A DNA stretch of 64,000 bases. It comes from Chlorobium sp. (GTDB lineage: Bacteria; Bacteroidota; Chlorobiia; Chlorobiales; Chlorobiaceae). The notes beneath the pieces were generated by a model that ran no database searches, was not told the DNA's origin, and was given only the letters and a program-made list of their open reading frames with translations. The stretch lies in the NCBI GenBank assembly GCA_028282595.1, contig JANQHQ010000007.1, positions 1-64,000 on the forward strand, given 5' to 3'. Shown piece after piece: positions 49,251 through 59,735 of the stretch; position 1 is the stretch's first letter; every line of letters begins with the position of its first letter. The position numbers were made by a program, and so were the translations under genes.

Positions 49251-49715
49251 ATGATGGCGCACGACGAACAAACCGGGGTCATGGATGTTTTCATAGCCAG
49301 GTGCAGGGCCAACGGCCTCAAGATAACCCCCCAGAGAATGGCCATATACCGGAGCATTCTGGGGTCGGTGGACCACCCTTCGGCTGATGCGGTGTACAGA
49401 AAGATCCGCACGGAGCATCCCACAATATCCTTCGATACCGTGAACCGCACCCTGCTGAAATTCGCCGAGATCGGTGTCATACGCACTGTGGAGTCGCATT
49501 CCGGCGTCAGAAGGTTCGACCCCGACACGGCCCCGCATCATCACATGCACTGCCTGCAATGCGGAGAGATCATCGATTTCTGTGACCGGGATCTCGATGC
49601 TGTTCCCGTTCCCGAGGCGGTCTTGAATCAGTTCGACGTGTTTGCGAAAAGGGTCGTCATCAGCGGTCTCTGTCTGAAGTGCGCCCGGGAGGGTGGTGTA
49701 AAAAGGGAATCCTGA
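49251..49715 (+). CDS. Fur-family regulator, PerR-like
   Basis: A 154-residue Fur-superfamily protein with the DNA-binding half (LKITPQRMAIYRSIL to ISFDTVNRTLLKFAE) and a metal half with HHHMHCLQCGEIIDF and a second CLKC near the end, i.e. two CxxC zinc-site pairs as in PerR. Next to a thiol peroxidase (convergent), which suggests a peroxide-response role, but PerR versus Fur/Mur cannot be separated without the sensing histidine test. A second Fur-type gene is at 20933. Confidence 0.82.
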   Translation: MMAHDEQTGVMDVFIARCRANGLKITPQRMAIYRSILGSVDHPSADAVYRKIRTEHPTISFDTVNRTLLKFAEIGVIRTVESHSGVRRFDPDTAPHHHMHCLQCGEIIDFCDRDLDAVPVPEAVLNQFDVFAKRVVISGLCLKCAREGGVKRES

Positions 49716-49744
49716 AGGATTCGCAGGCCGGGTGGGGAGAGGAA

Positions 49745-49778
49745 TAAAAAAGCGCGGCTTTCGGGCCGCGCTCTCCAT
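49745..49778 (-). terminator. Rho-independent terminator downstream of the peroxiredoxin gene
   Basis: AGCGCGGC / GCCGCGCT forms an 8-bp stem; read leftwards it is followed by TTTTTTATT, ending the peroxiredoxin transcript. Confidence 0.8.
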
Positions 49779-49796
49779 GTTGTGCAGAATACCGGT

Positions 49797-50474
49797 TCAA
49801 CTGTCGAGAGGTTTGTGGCAGAACCACCAGTCGTAGCAGTCGTACTCGTCCTTGCGTTTGGCGGCGTCCTTCACGTTCGTGGCGGGCGGAATGATCACCC
49901 TGTCTTTGATGAGGCCGTTGTTCGGCCAGTCGGCGGGCGTGGCGACCTTGTTTCCGTCCGATGTCTGCAGCGCTTTGACCGCACGGACGATCTCGTCGAT
50001 GTTTCGGCCGATTTCCTGAGGGTAGTAAAGCACCAGGCGCACCTTTCCTTCGGGATCTCCCACGAAGACGGCCCTGACCGTGTTGCTCCCTTTTCCGGGA
50101 TGCAACATGCCGAGCCGGTTGGCGATGCGGTCGTTGGCCGCGACAATAGGGAAGGTTATTTCGACGCCGATATTCTCCTTGATCCATTCGGCCCATTTGA
50201 TGTGGGAGAACACCTGGTCCACGGACATGCCGACCAGTTTGCAGCCCATCCGCTCAAATTCCTCGTTCTTTTTCTGGAATGCTACAAATTCCGTCGTGCA
50301 GACCGGCGTGTAATCCGCCGGGTGGCTGAAAAGCACGAACCACGACCCTTTGAGATCGCCCGGAATGTTCATCGGGCCGTGAGTGGTCTGAACGTCGAGT
50401 TCGGGGAAATCGTCGCCGAGCAGAGGCATCGAAAAATCGTCGAAAAAGAGAGGGTCGTCGAATTGTTGTGACAT
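49797..50474 (-). CDS. Peroxiredoxin, Prx6/archaeal thiol-peroxidase type
   Basis: A 225-residue peroxidase that reduces H2O2 and organic peroxides. The peroxidatic Cys59 is in [13 protein letters not shown]; two further cysteines at 213 and 219 (YDCYDWWFC) match the archaeal-type Prx6 proteins that resolve with a C-terminal cysteine. Other landmarks: [19 protein letters not shown] and the [17 protein letters not shown] tail. The adjacent PerR-like regulator may control it; the region before its start holds a candidate palindrome. Confidence 0.95.
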   Translation of the reverse strand: MSQQFDDPLFFDDFSMPLLGDDFPELDVQTTHGPMNIPGDLKGSWFVLFSHPADYTPVCTTEFVAFQKKNEEFERMGCKLVGMSVDQVFSHIKWAEWIKENIGVEITFPIVAANDRIANRLGMLHPGKGSNTVRAVFVGDPEGKVRLVLYYPQEIGRNIDEIVRAVKALQTSDGNKVATPADWPNNGLIKDRVIIPPATNVKDAAKRKDEYDCYDWWFCHKPLDS

Positions 50475-50578
50475 GATGAGTCTCCTGTTTTACGTTAGCG
50501 TCAAGTGGCGGATTACGAGTCCCGCCGTGTTTGTTAGAGAAGAAAAAGATAGTAAAAAATCCCGCAACAAAAAGGATT

Positions 50579-50596
50579 AATTACTATTTAATAATT
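50579..50596. promoter_or_regulatory. Candidate Fur/PerR-type operator
   Basis: An 18-base AT-rich near-palindrome with AATTA/TAATT ends lies between the peroxiredoxin and the unknown gene on its right. PerR/Fur boxes are AT-rich palindromes of about this size, so it could control the peroxiredoxin, but the inner bases do not match well. Confidence 0.3.
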
Positions 50597-50706
50597 GCTA
50601 TTTGTTGGTTCGCCTTCCGCCGCGTTTCCCGCCATTGTTATATATTTCAGAAAACAGTCTGAACGTTATCTGCCTGAAAAACTTTCCCGGAGTCGGAAAA
50701 AAATCA

Positions 50707-51456
50707 ATGGGACTATTTTCAACGCCTTTCGAGAGCGGACCGGGTCCTGGGGAAGGGGCTCGCAATCCTTCCGGTATCGATCTCGCACAGGAGTTCGCCA
50801 CGCTTGCGCAATGGAGCTGCGGAAAGAGTTTCGTGGATGCAAACCCGAGGTATTCCGACCTTATCAAGGGGCTTCCTCCGGGCCGGGCGACATCGATGTG
50901 CCTGTCGGAGTCTCCCGGCACCATATCGGTGACGGGGGAACAGCCGCGGGTTTTCGGTTATCCCGGCTCGATCGAGCTCAACATGCCCGCCGTGACCGAA
51001 CTGGCGGATTGCGCGCGGATCCTGGTCGATCTCGGTTACGGGGGAGTGGAACAGGAAGCGCCGGGCGTCGCACATGATATCCGGAACCGTTCCTACGGCA
51101 TCAGGTTTTCCTGCATTCCGCAGAGAAACTACCCGTTGATCAGGTTGCAGATAAGTTTCTACAGCAGTTTGCGGGAACCTCTGCACCTCGAGGTTCTTTC
51201 CGATATCCTCGACCGGAACGTCCAGAATTTCTACGAGGCGCTGTGCGAGAACGGAACCTACGAGCTCTCCGTGCATGTCATGCGGAAACATCTGGGGTCC
51301 GTTTTCGCGTCGATCGACGACCGGTCGAGAAACGGACTTGCGGAAGGAATCGCAGGGCTGGTGTCCGGAATGCGGCGTATGCGCGAGTCGGACAGGGACA
51401 TGCAGCGGGCGGTCAAGGAATTTGAACGACGCCATCCTCTCGGAGAGGGGATGTGA
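50707..51456 (+). CDS. Protein of unknown function
   Basis: A 249-residue soluble protein I do not recognise. It starts at ATG 50707 (MGLFSTPFESGPG) after a GGAG some 12 bases upstream; a farther upstream start at 50602 is less likely. Recognisable features are a Ser/Cys-containing TSMCLSESPGTISVTGEQ stretch, a FYSSLREPLHLEVLSDILDRN segment and a helical, charged C-terminus (GMRRMRESDRDMQRAVKEFERR). No membrane helix or known motif. It lies between the peroxiredoxin and an inositol-phosphatase-family gene. Confidence 0.65.
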   Translation: MGLFSTPFESGPGPGEGARNPSGIDLAQEFATLAQWSCGKSFVDANPRYSDLIKGLPPGRATSMCLSESPGTISVTGEQPRVFGYPGSIELNMPAVTELADCARILVDLGYGGVEQEAPGVAHDIRNRSYGIRFSCIPQRNYPLIRLQISFYSSLREPLHLEVLSDILDRNVQNFYEALCENGTYELSVHVMRKHLGSVFASIDDRSRNGLAEGIAGLVSGMRRMRESDRDMQRAVKEFERRHPLGEGM

Positions 51457-51519
51457 TTTCCCCGCGCCGCCCCGAGCGGCGCTGTTTCATTTCGTGCATC
51501 ATCATTCCCGGAACCGTTT

Positions 51520-52278
51520 ATGACCGAAGATCTTCAGTTCGCGCTCGATACTTCCCGCAAGGCCGGGGAGCTTACCCTGTCGTTTTTCCGCAGCAAGTCG
51601 CTCAAGGTCGACGCCAAGAGGGACGATACGCCCGTTACGGAAGCCGACCGCAAGGCCGAGGAACTGATTCGCAGCCGTATCGAAAAAGCCTTTCCCGAGG
51701 ACGGCATCTTCGGGGAGGAGTTCGGTGACAAGATCGGCCGGAGCGGCCGCCGCTGGATTCTCGATCCAATCGACGGTACCCGCTCCTTCATTCACGGGGT
51801 GCCGCTCTACGGTGTGATGATCGGTCTGGAGGTCGAACGGGAGATGCTGCTCGGAGTCGTCAACTTTCCGGCGCTGGGAGAGATCTTTTACGGCGAACGG
51901 GACGGAGGGGCTTTCCGGAACGGCGAGCGGATCACGGTATCCGGCATAGCCGACCGCCGGAAGGCGACCGTCGTCTTCACCGAAAAAGAGTACCTGCTCG
52001 ATCCGCTTTCGGACCATCCGGTCGACCGGCTGCGCGACGAGGCCGGGCTGGTCAGGGGATGGGGGGACTGTTACGGACACATGCTCGTGGCTTCCGGGCG
52101 TGCGGAAGTTGCCGTCGACAAGATCATGAGCCCCTGGGACTGCGCAGCCGTCATTCCTGTCGTGACCGAGGCCGGAGGACTCTCTTTCGATTACAACGGA
52201 CAGACGACCATCTACGGTCAGGGCCTGGTGAGCGCCAACCACCCTATCGGAAGCGAACTTCTCGATCACATTGCCTGA
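51520..52278 (+). CDS. Inositol monophosphatase family protein (HisN-like)
   Basis: A 252-residue Mg-dependent phosphatase. Metal-site motifs are complete: GEEFG, WILDPIDGTRSFIHGVPLYG and the C-terminal WDCAAVIPVVTEAGG. Within the family it most resembles histidinol-phosphate phosphatase HisN-type enzymes, which complete histidine synthesis in many bacteria lacking HisB; sugar-phosphate or inositol-phosphate activity is the alternative. The stop lies nine bases before rmuC. Confidence 0.85.
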   Translation: MTEDLQFALDTSRKAGELTLSFFRSKSLKVDAKRDDTPVTEADRKAEELIRSRIEKAFPEDGIFGEEFGDKIGRSGRRWILDPIDGTRSFIHGVPLYGVMIGLEVEREMLLGVVNFPALGEIFYGERDGGAFRNGERITVSGIADRRKATVVFTEKEYLLDPLSDHPVDRLRDEAGLVRGWGDCYGHMLVASGRAEVAVDKIMSPWDCAAVIPVVTEAGGLSFDYNGQTTIYGQGLVSANHPIGSELLDHIA

Positions 52279-52286
52279 TTTTCCCC

Positions 52287-53594
52287 ATGACAACACTTCT
52301 GCTTCTTCTTCTCGCCGTCATTGTTCTCCTGATCGTCGTTATCGTTCTCCTGTTGTCCGGAAAGGGGGGAGCGGGGGATGCGGTCGGACGCACCGAGCAG
52401 GCCCTCCGGAGCGATATCGAAAGACTGTTCGGCGAGATGAAAAGCGAATTTCAGCTCAACAGGACGGAGCAGGCGCGTTCGTTCCAGGAAGGGCGTTCCG
52501 AACTGTCGCAATCGCTCAAATCCTTCGAGGAGACGTCGGGACGCCACGTTCTTCAGCAGGACGAACTGCAGCGGAGGAACTTCGGGGAACTGATCGCGAG
52601 GCAGGAATCGCTCCGGGACGAGACGTCGGCAAGGCTCGACAAAATACGGGACGCCGTCGAAGAGCGCCTCGATCTTCTGAGAAAGCAGAACGAGGTGAAA
52701 CTCGAGGAGATGCGCAGAACGGTGGATGAGCGGCTTCAGTCGACGCTTGAAAAACGGTTGAGTGAATCGTTCAGCCAGGTGAGCGACCGCCTGCGCCAGG
52801 TGCATGAAGGTCTTGGAGAGATGAAGACGCTCGCCGCCGGCGTGGGCGATCTGAAGAAGGTACTCGCCAACGTCAAGGTCCGGGGCGTGCTCGGAGAGAT
52901 GCAACTGCAGAATCTCCTGCAGGGTATGCTTTCGCCGGAGCAGTACGACGGGAACGTGGCGACCGTCAGGGGGAGTCGCGAACAGGTCGAGTTCGCCGTA
53001 AGGCTGCCCGGTCGCGACGACGAGGGGGAAGCGGTCTATCTGCCCATAGATTCGAAATTTCCTCTCGAGGCTTACTACCGTCTCGTGGACGCTTCGGACA
53101 AGGGTGACGCCGAAGGCGTGAAGGCCGCCGCCAAGGAGATAGAAACCGAAATCAAGCGCTGTGCCAGGGATATCAGGGACAAGTATCTCGATCCTCCCGC
53201 AACAACCGATTTCGGGATTCTTTTTCTGCCCGTCGAAGGACTTTTCGCGGAGGTCGTGCGTAACGGCGCGCTGCTCGACACCCTGCAGCGGGAGTACAAG
53301 GTTATCGTTACCGGACCCACTACGCTTGCGGCGCTTCTGAACAGTCTGCAGACCGGTTTCAGAACGCTTGCCATTCAGAAGCGCACGAGTGAGGTGTGGA
53401 AGGTTCTTGCACAGGTCAAGACGGAGTTCGGCCGGTTCGGCGACGTTCTCTCAAAGGCGCAGAGCCGGATCACCCAGGCGGGGAGCGAGCTCGACAAGCT
53501 TGTGGGCGTCAGGACGCGCGCCATCCAGAGCCGTCTGCGCCGCATCGAGGACGCGGGCGGTGAGAAGCTTACCGAGGGGGACGAGGAGGCTTAG
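52287..53594 (+). CDS. rmuC: DNA recombination protein RmuC
   Basis: A 435-residue membrane-anchored protein: an N-terminal helix (TTLLLLLLAVIVLLIVVIVLL), a long coiled coil (about residues 40-190) and the RmuC nuclease-like domain (GVLGEMQLQNLLQGMLSPEQYD, EFAVRLPGRD, VYLPIDSKFPLEAY, then FLPVEGLFAEV). RmuC limits recombination at inverted repeats in Escherichia coli. ATG 52287 is the natural start; frames farther upstream overlap the previous gene. Confidence 0.93.
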   Translation: MTTLLLLLLAVIVLLIVVIVLLLSGKGGAGDAVGRTEQALRSDIERLFGEMKSEFQLNRTEQARSFQEGRSELSQSLKSFEETSGRHVLQQDELQRRNFGELIARQESLRDETSARLDKIRDAVEERLDLLRKQNEVKLEEMRRTVDERLQSTLEKRLSESFSQVSDRLRQVHEGLGEMKTLAAGVGDLKKVLANVKVRGVLGEMQLQNLLQGMLSPEQYDGNVATVRGSREQVEFAVRLPGRDDEGEAVYLPIDSKFPLEAYYRLVDASDKGDAEGVKAAAKEIETEIKRCARDIRDKYLDPPATTDFGILFLPVEGLFAEVVRNGALLDTLQREYKVIVTGPTTLAALLNSLQTGFRTLAIQKRTSEVWKVLAQVKTEFGRFGDVLSKAQSRITQAGSELDKLVGVRTRAIQSRLRRIEDAGGEKLTEGDEEA

Positions 53595-53607
53595 GGGCGA
53601 CGGGAAA

Positions 53608-54351
53608 TCAGCCGGCCAGAGCCTCGGCGATGGCTTTCGCGAAGTGCGGACCGTCGTAATATTCCGGAATGACGTCGACCCTTACGCCAAGCTCCTCCAG
53701 GGCGTTCGCCGTGGTCCTGCCGATTGCCGCTACAAGCACGTTCCGGGGGACGTCGGTCGAACCTACGGCCCTGAAGTAGTTCTGCGCGGTCGAGGGGCTC
53801 GTGAAGGAGAGACAGGCAATGCGTCCTTCGAGCACCATCCGCTTCACTTCTTCGGTCGCCTCGAGGCCGGGGGGATGATTTTCGTACACCGTGACGGCCT
53901 CGCACGAGCCCCCGCGTTCGGCAATGACTTTCGGAATGGTTCCCAGGGAGAGACTTCCGCGGAGAAAGAGAAATCGGCGGTCTCTGACTTCGCCGGGTTC
54001 GATGGTCTGCATCAGGTTGACCGCGTCGGCAACCTTGGGGAGGAGTTCGGTCGTGACACCGTAGGCTTCCAGGTCGGATGCGGTGGTCTTACCCACGGCA
54101 AATACCTTTATCCCGCGAAGTGCTTCCAGTTCGCCGGGAGCTTCCGCCGAGAGTCTTTCAAGGAAGAAGCGCACGCTGTTGGGGCTTGTGAAAAAGGCGC
54201 CGTCAAAGGAGACGATGTCCGGAATATCCCAGCCGGAGGCCGGCTTGATCTCGATTGTCGGAAAGACAAAAGAGTCCAGGCCGTTTTTTTTCAGTTCCTC
54301 CACAAACGCACCCGCCTGATGCTTCGACCGCGTGACGAGGACGCGCTTCAT
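53608..54351 (-). CDS. hemD: Uroporphyrinogen-III synthase
   Basis: Cyclises hydroxymethylbilane with D-ring inversion to uroporphyrinogen III. The 247-residue product is a two-lobed Hem[53 protein letters not shown] and the C-terminal [18 protein letters not shown]. HemD is poorly conserved, so context weighs: its start overlaps the hemC stop by one base. Part of hemA-hemC-hemD. Confidence 0.9.
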   Translation of the reverse strand: MKRVLVTRSKHQAGAFVEELKKNGLDSFVFPTIEIKPASGWDIPDIVSFDGAFFTSPNSVRFFLERLSAEAPGELEALRGIKVFAVGKTTASDLEAYGVTTELLPKVADAVNLMQTIEPGEVRDRRFLFLRGSLSLGTIPKVIAERGGSCEAVTVYENHPPGLEATEEVKRMVLEGRIACLSFTSPSTAQNYFRAVGSTDVPRNVLVAAIGRTTANALEELGVRVDVIPEYYDGPHFAKAIAEALAG

Positions 54352-55292
54352 CAGCAGGTTTTCCTGATTTCAGCGAGAATCTCGTTAGCGCCGAGTTTGA
54401 GCAGTGCCTCCGCGAGTTCGATGCCCGTCTGTTCCGCCTGCTCGGGGGTGGTGCAGTTTTCCCTGGTGATCTCGTCGCGAATGGCGCGTTTGCCGTCGAC
54501 CGAACCCACGTAGGCAAGAAGCCGCAGCGTGCCGTTTTTGAGGCTTGCGTAAGCACCGATCGGAATCTGGCAGCCGCCCTGGAGATGGCGCAGGAGCGCT
54601 CGTTCCGCCTTGGTGCAGAATTCGGTCCCCGGGTGGTTCATGACCTTGACGATTTCCCTCGTCTGTTCGTCGTCGACGCGGGTTTCGATGCCCAGGGCCC
54701 CCTGGCCCACTGCAGGAAGCATGATGTCGTGCGGCAGGATTTCCGAGATGCGGTCGCCGAAATTGAGACGGAAGACGCCCGCGTAGGCAAGCATCATCGC
54801 ATCGAAATCGGTTTCATCGAACTTCTTGAACCTCGTGTTGAGATTGCCCCGGATGTCGCTGATCTGGAAGTCCGGGCGCATGCTCAAGAGCTGGGAGGTC
54901 CTGCGAAGGCTGCTGGTGGCGACCTTTGCGTTCGGTTTCAGATCCTTGAGGCTTTCACCGTTTTTGGAGATGATGACGTCGCGGGTGTCCTCCCTGTCGG
55001 TAAAGGCGGATAGAATGAGGCCTTGAGGCGTGTCGGTCGGAACGTCCTTCAGACTGTGAACGGCGAGATCGATCTCCCGGGCTAGCAGGTGCTTTTCGAT
55101 GTCCTTGGTGAACAATCCCATGTCCCCGATCTTCGAAAGGGGAGAGTCAAGCAAAACGTCGCCGGTCGTTTTGACCAGTTTCAGTTCTATGTCGAGTTCA
55201 GGGAAATGTCTGGACAGTTCGGATTTGGTGAATTCTGCCTGCCAGAGGGCGAGGGGGCTGGATCTGGTGCCGATGATGAGCTTTTTTTTCAA
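54351..55292 (-). CDS. hemC: Hydroxymethylbilane synthase (porphobilinogen deaminase)
   Basis: Polymerises four porphobilinogens. The 313-residue protein has the N-terminal [45 protein letters not shown] and the dipyrromethane-attachment cysteine in [13 protein letters not shown]. Its stop overlaps the start of hemD by one base. Transcription runs from hemX/hemA at the right. Confidence 0.98.
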   Translation of the reverse strand: MKKKLIIGTRSSPLALWQAEFTKSELSRHFPELDIELKLVKTTGDVLLDSPLSKIGDMGLFTKDIEKHLLAREIDLAVHSLKDVPTDTPQGLILSAFTDREDTRDVIISKNGESLKDLKPNAKVATSSLRRTSQLLSMRPDFQISDIRGNLNTRFKKFDETDFDAMMLAYAGVFRLNFGDRISEILPHDIMLPAVGQGALGIETRVDDEQTREIVKVMNHPGTEFCTKAERALLRHLQGGCQIPIGAYASLKNGTLRLLAYVGSVDGKRAIRDEITRENCTTPEQAEQTGIELAEALLKLGANEILAEIRKTC

Positions 55293-55415
55293 TGCCTGTA
55301 CTGATTATGCGTTTACTGATGAGGAGCCGCTTCGATAGGACTGCTGCCGCATGCCCGGCTTTTCCGGAAAAACGGGAGGACGCCGGACCGGATCAGCCTC
55401 CATTCAAGGCGCTCG

Positions 55416-56696
55416 TTATGATTTTAACTGATTTTGTTCTTCGAGGTCGAAAATGTTTCTGACGAGGTTGACCTTGCTGGGAATGCTGTCGGCGGTGTCC
55501 ACGGGAGCCTTGAGCATTTTTATCGGATGATGCAGGATCTTTTTCAGAATCCGGTCGCTCAGCCGTTCCATCCGCCTGAGCTCTTCCTCACTGACCTTGT
55601 AGCGGAAGCGTTCGAGTTCCTTTTCCTTGATTTCAAGGAACTTCGACTGCAGATCCACGATGGTCGGGCGTACTTTCAGGGTATTGATCCACTGGCCGAA
55701 ACCCGCCAGCTCCTCGTCGATGATCTGCTGGACTTTCGGAAGTTCGGCCCTTCTCATCTCCAGGTTCTTGTCGATGATGTGCTTCAGATCGTCTATATCC
55801 TTCAGGAACATGTTCTTGAGCTTGCCGATTTCCGGATCGACGTTGCGGGGAAGGCCGAGATCGAGGATGATGACCGGTTTGAGCCTTCTCTGTTGCATAC
55901 TCTTTTGCAGCTCGGGTTCCTTCAGTGCGTAGTCCTTCGTGCTGACCGCGGTGATGATGATGTCGAATTCGTGCAGGTGTTCCTTGTAGGTTTCGAACGG
56001 CAGAACCTGGTTCGTGCCAAGTTCCTCGGCAAGCGCTTCGGCTTTCGAGAGGGTTCGGTTGGTGATGACGATGTTCCTCGCGTTTTTCTGGAACATGTGC
56101 TTCGCTGCAAGCTCGCCGGTTTCTCCGGCTCCCACGAGAAGGATCTTCTTCATGGAAAGGTTGGAGAAAATTTTCTGCGCGAGCTCCACGGCGGCGTAGC
56201 TGACCGAAACGGCCCCCTCCATGATGCGCGTTTTCGTTTTCACTTTCTTGGCGACGCTGAACGCCGTGTGGCAGAGACGGGTGAGCAGTATACCGGCGGA
56301 CTGGGTCTCGACGGCGACTCTGTAGGCGTCCTTCACCTGGCCCAGAATCTGTCCCTCGCCCAGGATAAGCGAATCGATGGCGCTGGCTACCTCGAAGAGG
56401 TGCCGGGCCGTGTTGCCGCCGAAACGGTTGAAGAAGTGCTCCGGGCGGACTTCGTTGCGGACGTTCCTGTAGGAGATCAGATAGTCCTTGAGGTAGTTTC
56501 CGTTGACTTCCGGCATGCCGGGAACCACATACAGTTCCGTTCGGTTACATGTCGAAAGCACCATGGCTTCCTGCGCAATGCTGTCGTCGATGAGGTTCGT
56601 GAGGAAATCTTTGGCCTGAACTTCCGAAAGAGAGACTCTTTCGCGGATTTCAATAGGTGCGGTTTTGTGATTGACACCGACTGAAATTATGTTCAT
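55416..56696 (-). CDS. hemA: Glutamyl-tRNA reductase
   Basis: First C5-pathway enzyme, reducing Glu-tRNA to glutamate-1-semialdehyde with NADPH; usually the rate-setting step for tetrapyrroles. Motifs: [18 protein letters not shown], the catalytic Cys in [23 protein letters not shown] and [14 protein letters not shown] (NADP loop). 426 residues. Supply of chlorophyll, heme and corrin all passes this enzyme. Confidence 0.98.
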   Translation of the reverse strand: MNIISVGVNHKTAPIEIRERVSLSEVQAKDFLTNLIDDSIAQEAMVLSTCNRTELYVVPGMPEVNGNYLKDYLISYRNVRNEVRPEHFFNRFGGNTARHLFEVASAIDSLILGEGQILGQVKDAYRVAVETQSAGILLTRLCHTAFSVAKKVKTKTRIMEGAVSVSYAAVELAQKIFSNLSMKKILLVGAGETGELAAKHMFQKNARNIVITNRTLSKAEALAEELGTNQVLPFETYKEHLHEFDIIITAVSTKDYALKEPELQKSMQQRRLKPVIILDLGLPRNVDPEIGKLKNMFLKDIDDLKHIIDKNLEMRRAELPKVQQIIDEELAGFGQWINTLKVRPTIVDLQSKFLEIKEKELERFRYKVSEEELRRMERLSDRILKKILHHPIKMLKAPVDTADSIPSKVNLVRNIFDLEEQNQLKS

Positions 56697-56813
56697 GATG
56701 TGAATGTTTTAATGGCTTGCGCGAAAGCAAAAGGAAAGTACCCCTCATGTCTGTCCGAAACCTGTAAGCTGAAAATATACTTCAACGCCCGAAAATATTC
56801 AAATTTCCGATAG

Positions 56814-56910
56814 TTAAACCTGAATTGAGCGATTGCCGAGCATGCCACGGATGCAAGGCACAGGGAATGCCGCTGTATTCCACTTGTCGGGACGCTCAGT
56901 TCAGGTTAAA
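56814..56910. repeat. Inverted-repeat element of the GTCGGGACGCTCAG family
   Basis: Arms at 56814-56831 and 56893-56910 are complementary in 16 of 18 bases and enclose 61 bases. The right end carries GTCGGGACGCTCAGTTCAGG (56886-56905), which differs by one base from half of the 37681-37722 palindrome. It lies between hemA and the HemX-like gene. Confidence 0.75.
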
Positions 56911-57751
56911 AGCTCATGCCGTGGAAGGTCGGCGAAAAAATGCTCATCAGCACGACCAGTCCGGTAATGCATGCGAAAAGAGCGATGAGCAGGTATGCCG
57001 TGTGGATCGTGTCCCAGCCGAAAAGCCTGCGGATGAAGAGAATCACCCCGTAAAGCAGCCACATGATCAGCAGAGCGATGAGCTTGGGGTCGAAAAGGTT
57101 GATGACCTTGGAGCTTTGCGTCGTGCCGATGACTCCGGCCAGGATCGTTATCGTGAGAAAGAGGAACCCGAACGCCACAGCGTGCTTGATCAGCTCTTCG
57201 AGCACTTCCAGGCTCGGCAGGTTTTCGAAAAGAAAGCCGAAACTGTTGTTCTTTATCTGGCGGAAGAGCAGGATATAGAGAAAACTGTAGAGGCCAGCAA
57301 TGGCGATCGCGCTGAGGCTGAAGATCGCGGAGAACAGGTGAATACCGATGCCGATACCGCTGAAAACCCGGCCACCTTCGGGGGAGGTCGAGAGGATGAA
57401 CGATGCGAGCACCTGGGCGCCTGTTGCGAAGGAGAGGACGAAAAAGCCGGTTTTATCGGTTTTTGTCGAGAACTCGATGAACATGTAAACCACCCCCAGT
57501 GTGAGCGCAACCATGTTCATGATCATGGACGAGGAGTAATTGAGGCGATACCCTTCGGGAGCCGTCAGAAATCCTATGAAGGCGACGTGCGTGACGATGG
57601 TGATGATGAGCGCCGGCTGCTTGTAGGTTTTCGCGAAAGAGGTGCCCCTGAAAAAATCGGCTCCGTAAAGGCCGGTGGAAAGGATATAGAGCAGCGGGAT
57701 AAGCTGGATGAGGAGAAGCAGGAGGGTGTTGTCGAGCATTGTATTGTCCAT
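56906..57751 (-). CDS. HemX/CcsA-like membrane protein
   Basis: A 281-residue protein with eight predicted helices, of the cytochrome c assembly (CcsA/ResC/HemX) family, as shown by LLLLIQLIPLLYILSTGLYG and the C-terminal LFDPKLIALLIMWLLYGVILFIRR. The tryptophan-rich WWD heme-handling motif of true CcsA is not present: the loop before LFDPK reads TTQSSKVIN. That favours HemX, which in Bacillus tunes HemA levels and lies beside hemA, as it does here. The start at 57751 (MDNTMLDNT) avoids an upstream stretch that overlaps bipA divergently. Confidence 0.82.
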   Translation of the reverse strand: MDNTMLDNTLLLLLIQLIPLLYILSTGLYGADFFRGTSFAKTYKQPALIITIVTHVAFIGFLTAPEGYRLNYSSSMIMNMVALTLGVVYMFIEFSTKTDKTGFFVLSFATGAQVLASFILSTSPEGGRVFSGIGIGIHLFSAIFSLSAIAIAGLYSFLYILLFRQIKNNSFGFLFENLPSLEVLEELIKHAVAFGFLFLTITILAGVIGTTQSSKVINLFDPKLIALLIMWLLYGVILFIRRLFGWDTIHTAYLLIALFACITGLVVLMSIFSPTFHGMSF

Positions 57752-57905
57752 GGCAGTAGGGGCGTTGGAACTTAGAGTGTCGGCAGGGAATGCGGTTTTC
57801 GGGACGAGCCGCGAACGGTATTCCGCCGATATCCGGTCAGGAGTCTGGAAAAAAAGTGTATATTCGGCCGGGTCGTATTGAAATATAACTATTTGCAGAA
57901 AAAAG

Positions 57906-59732
<1,827 letters not shown>

Positions 59733-59735
59733 AGA

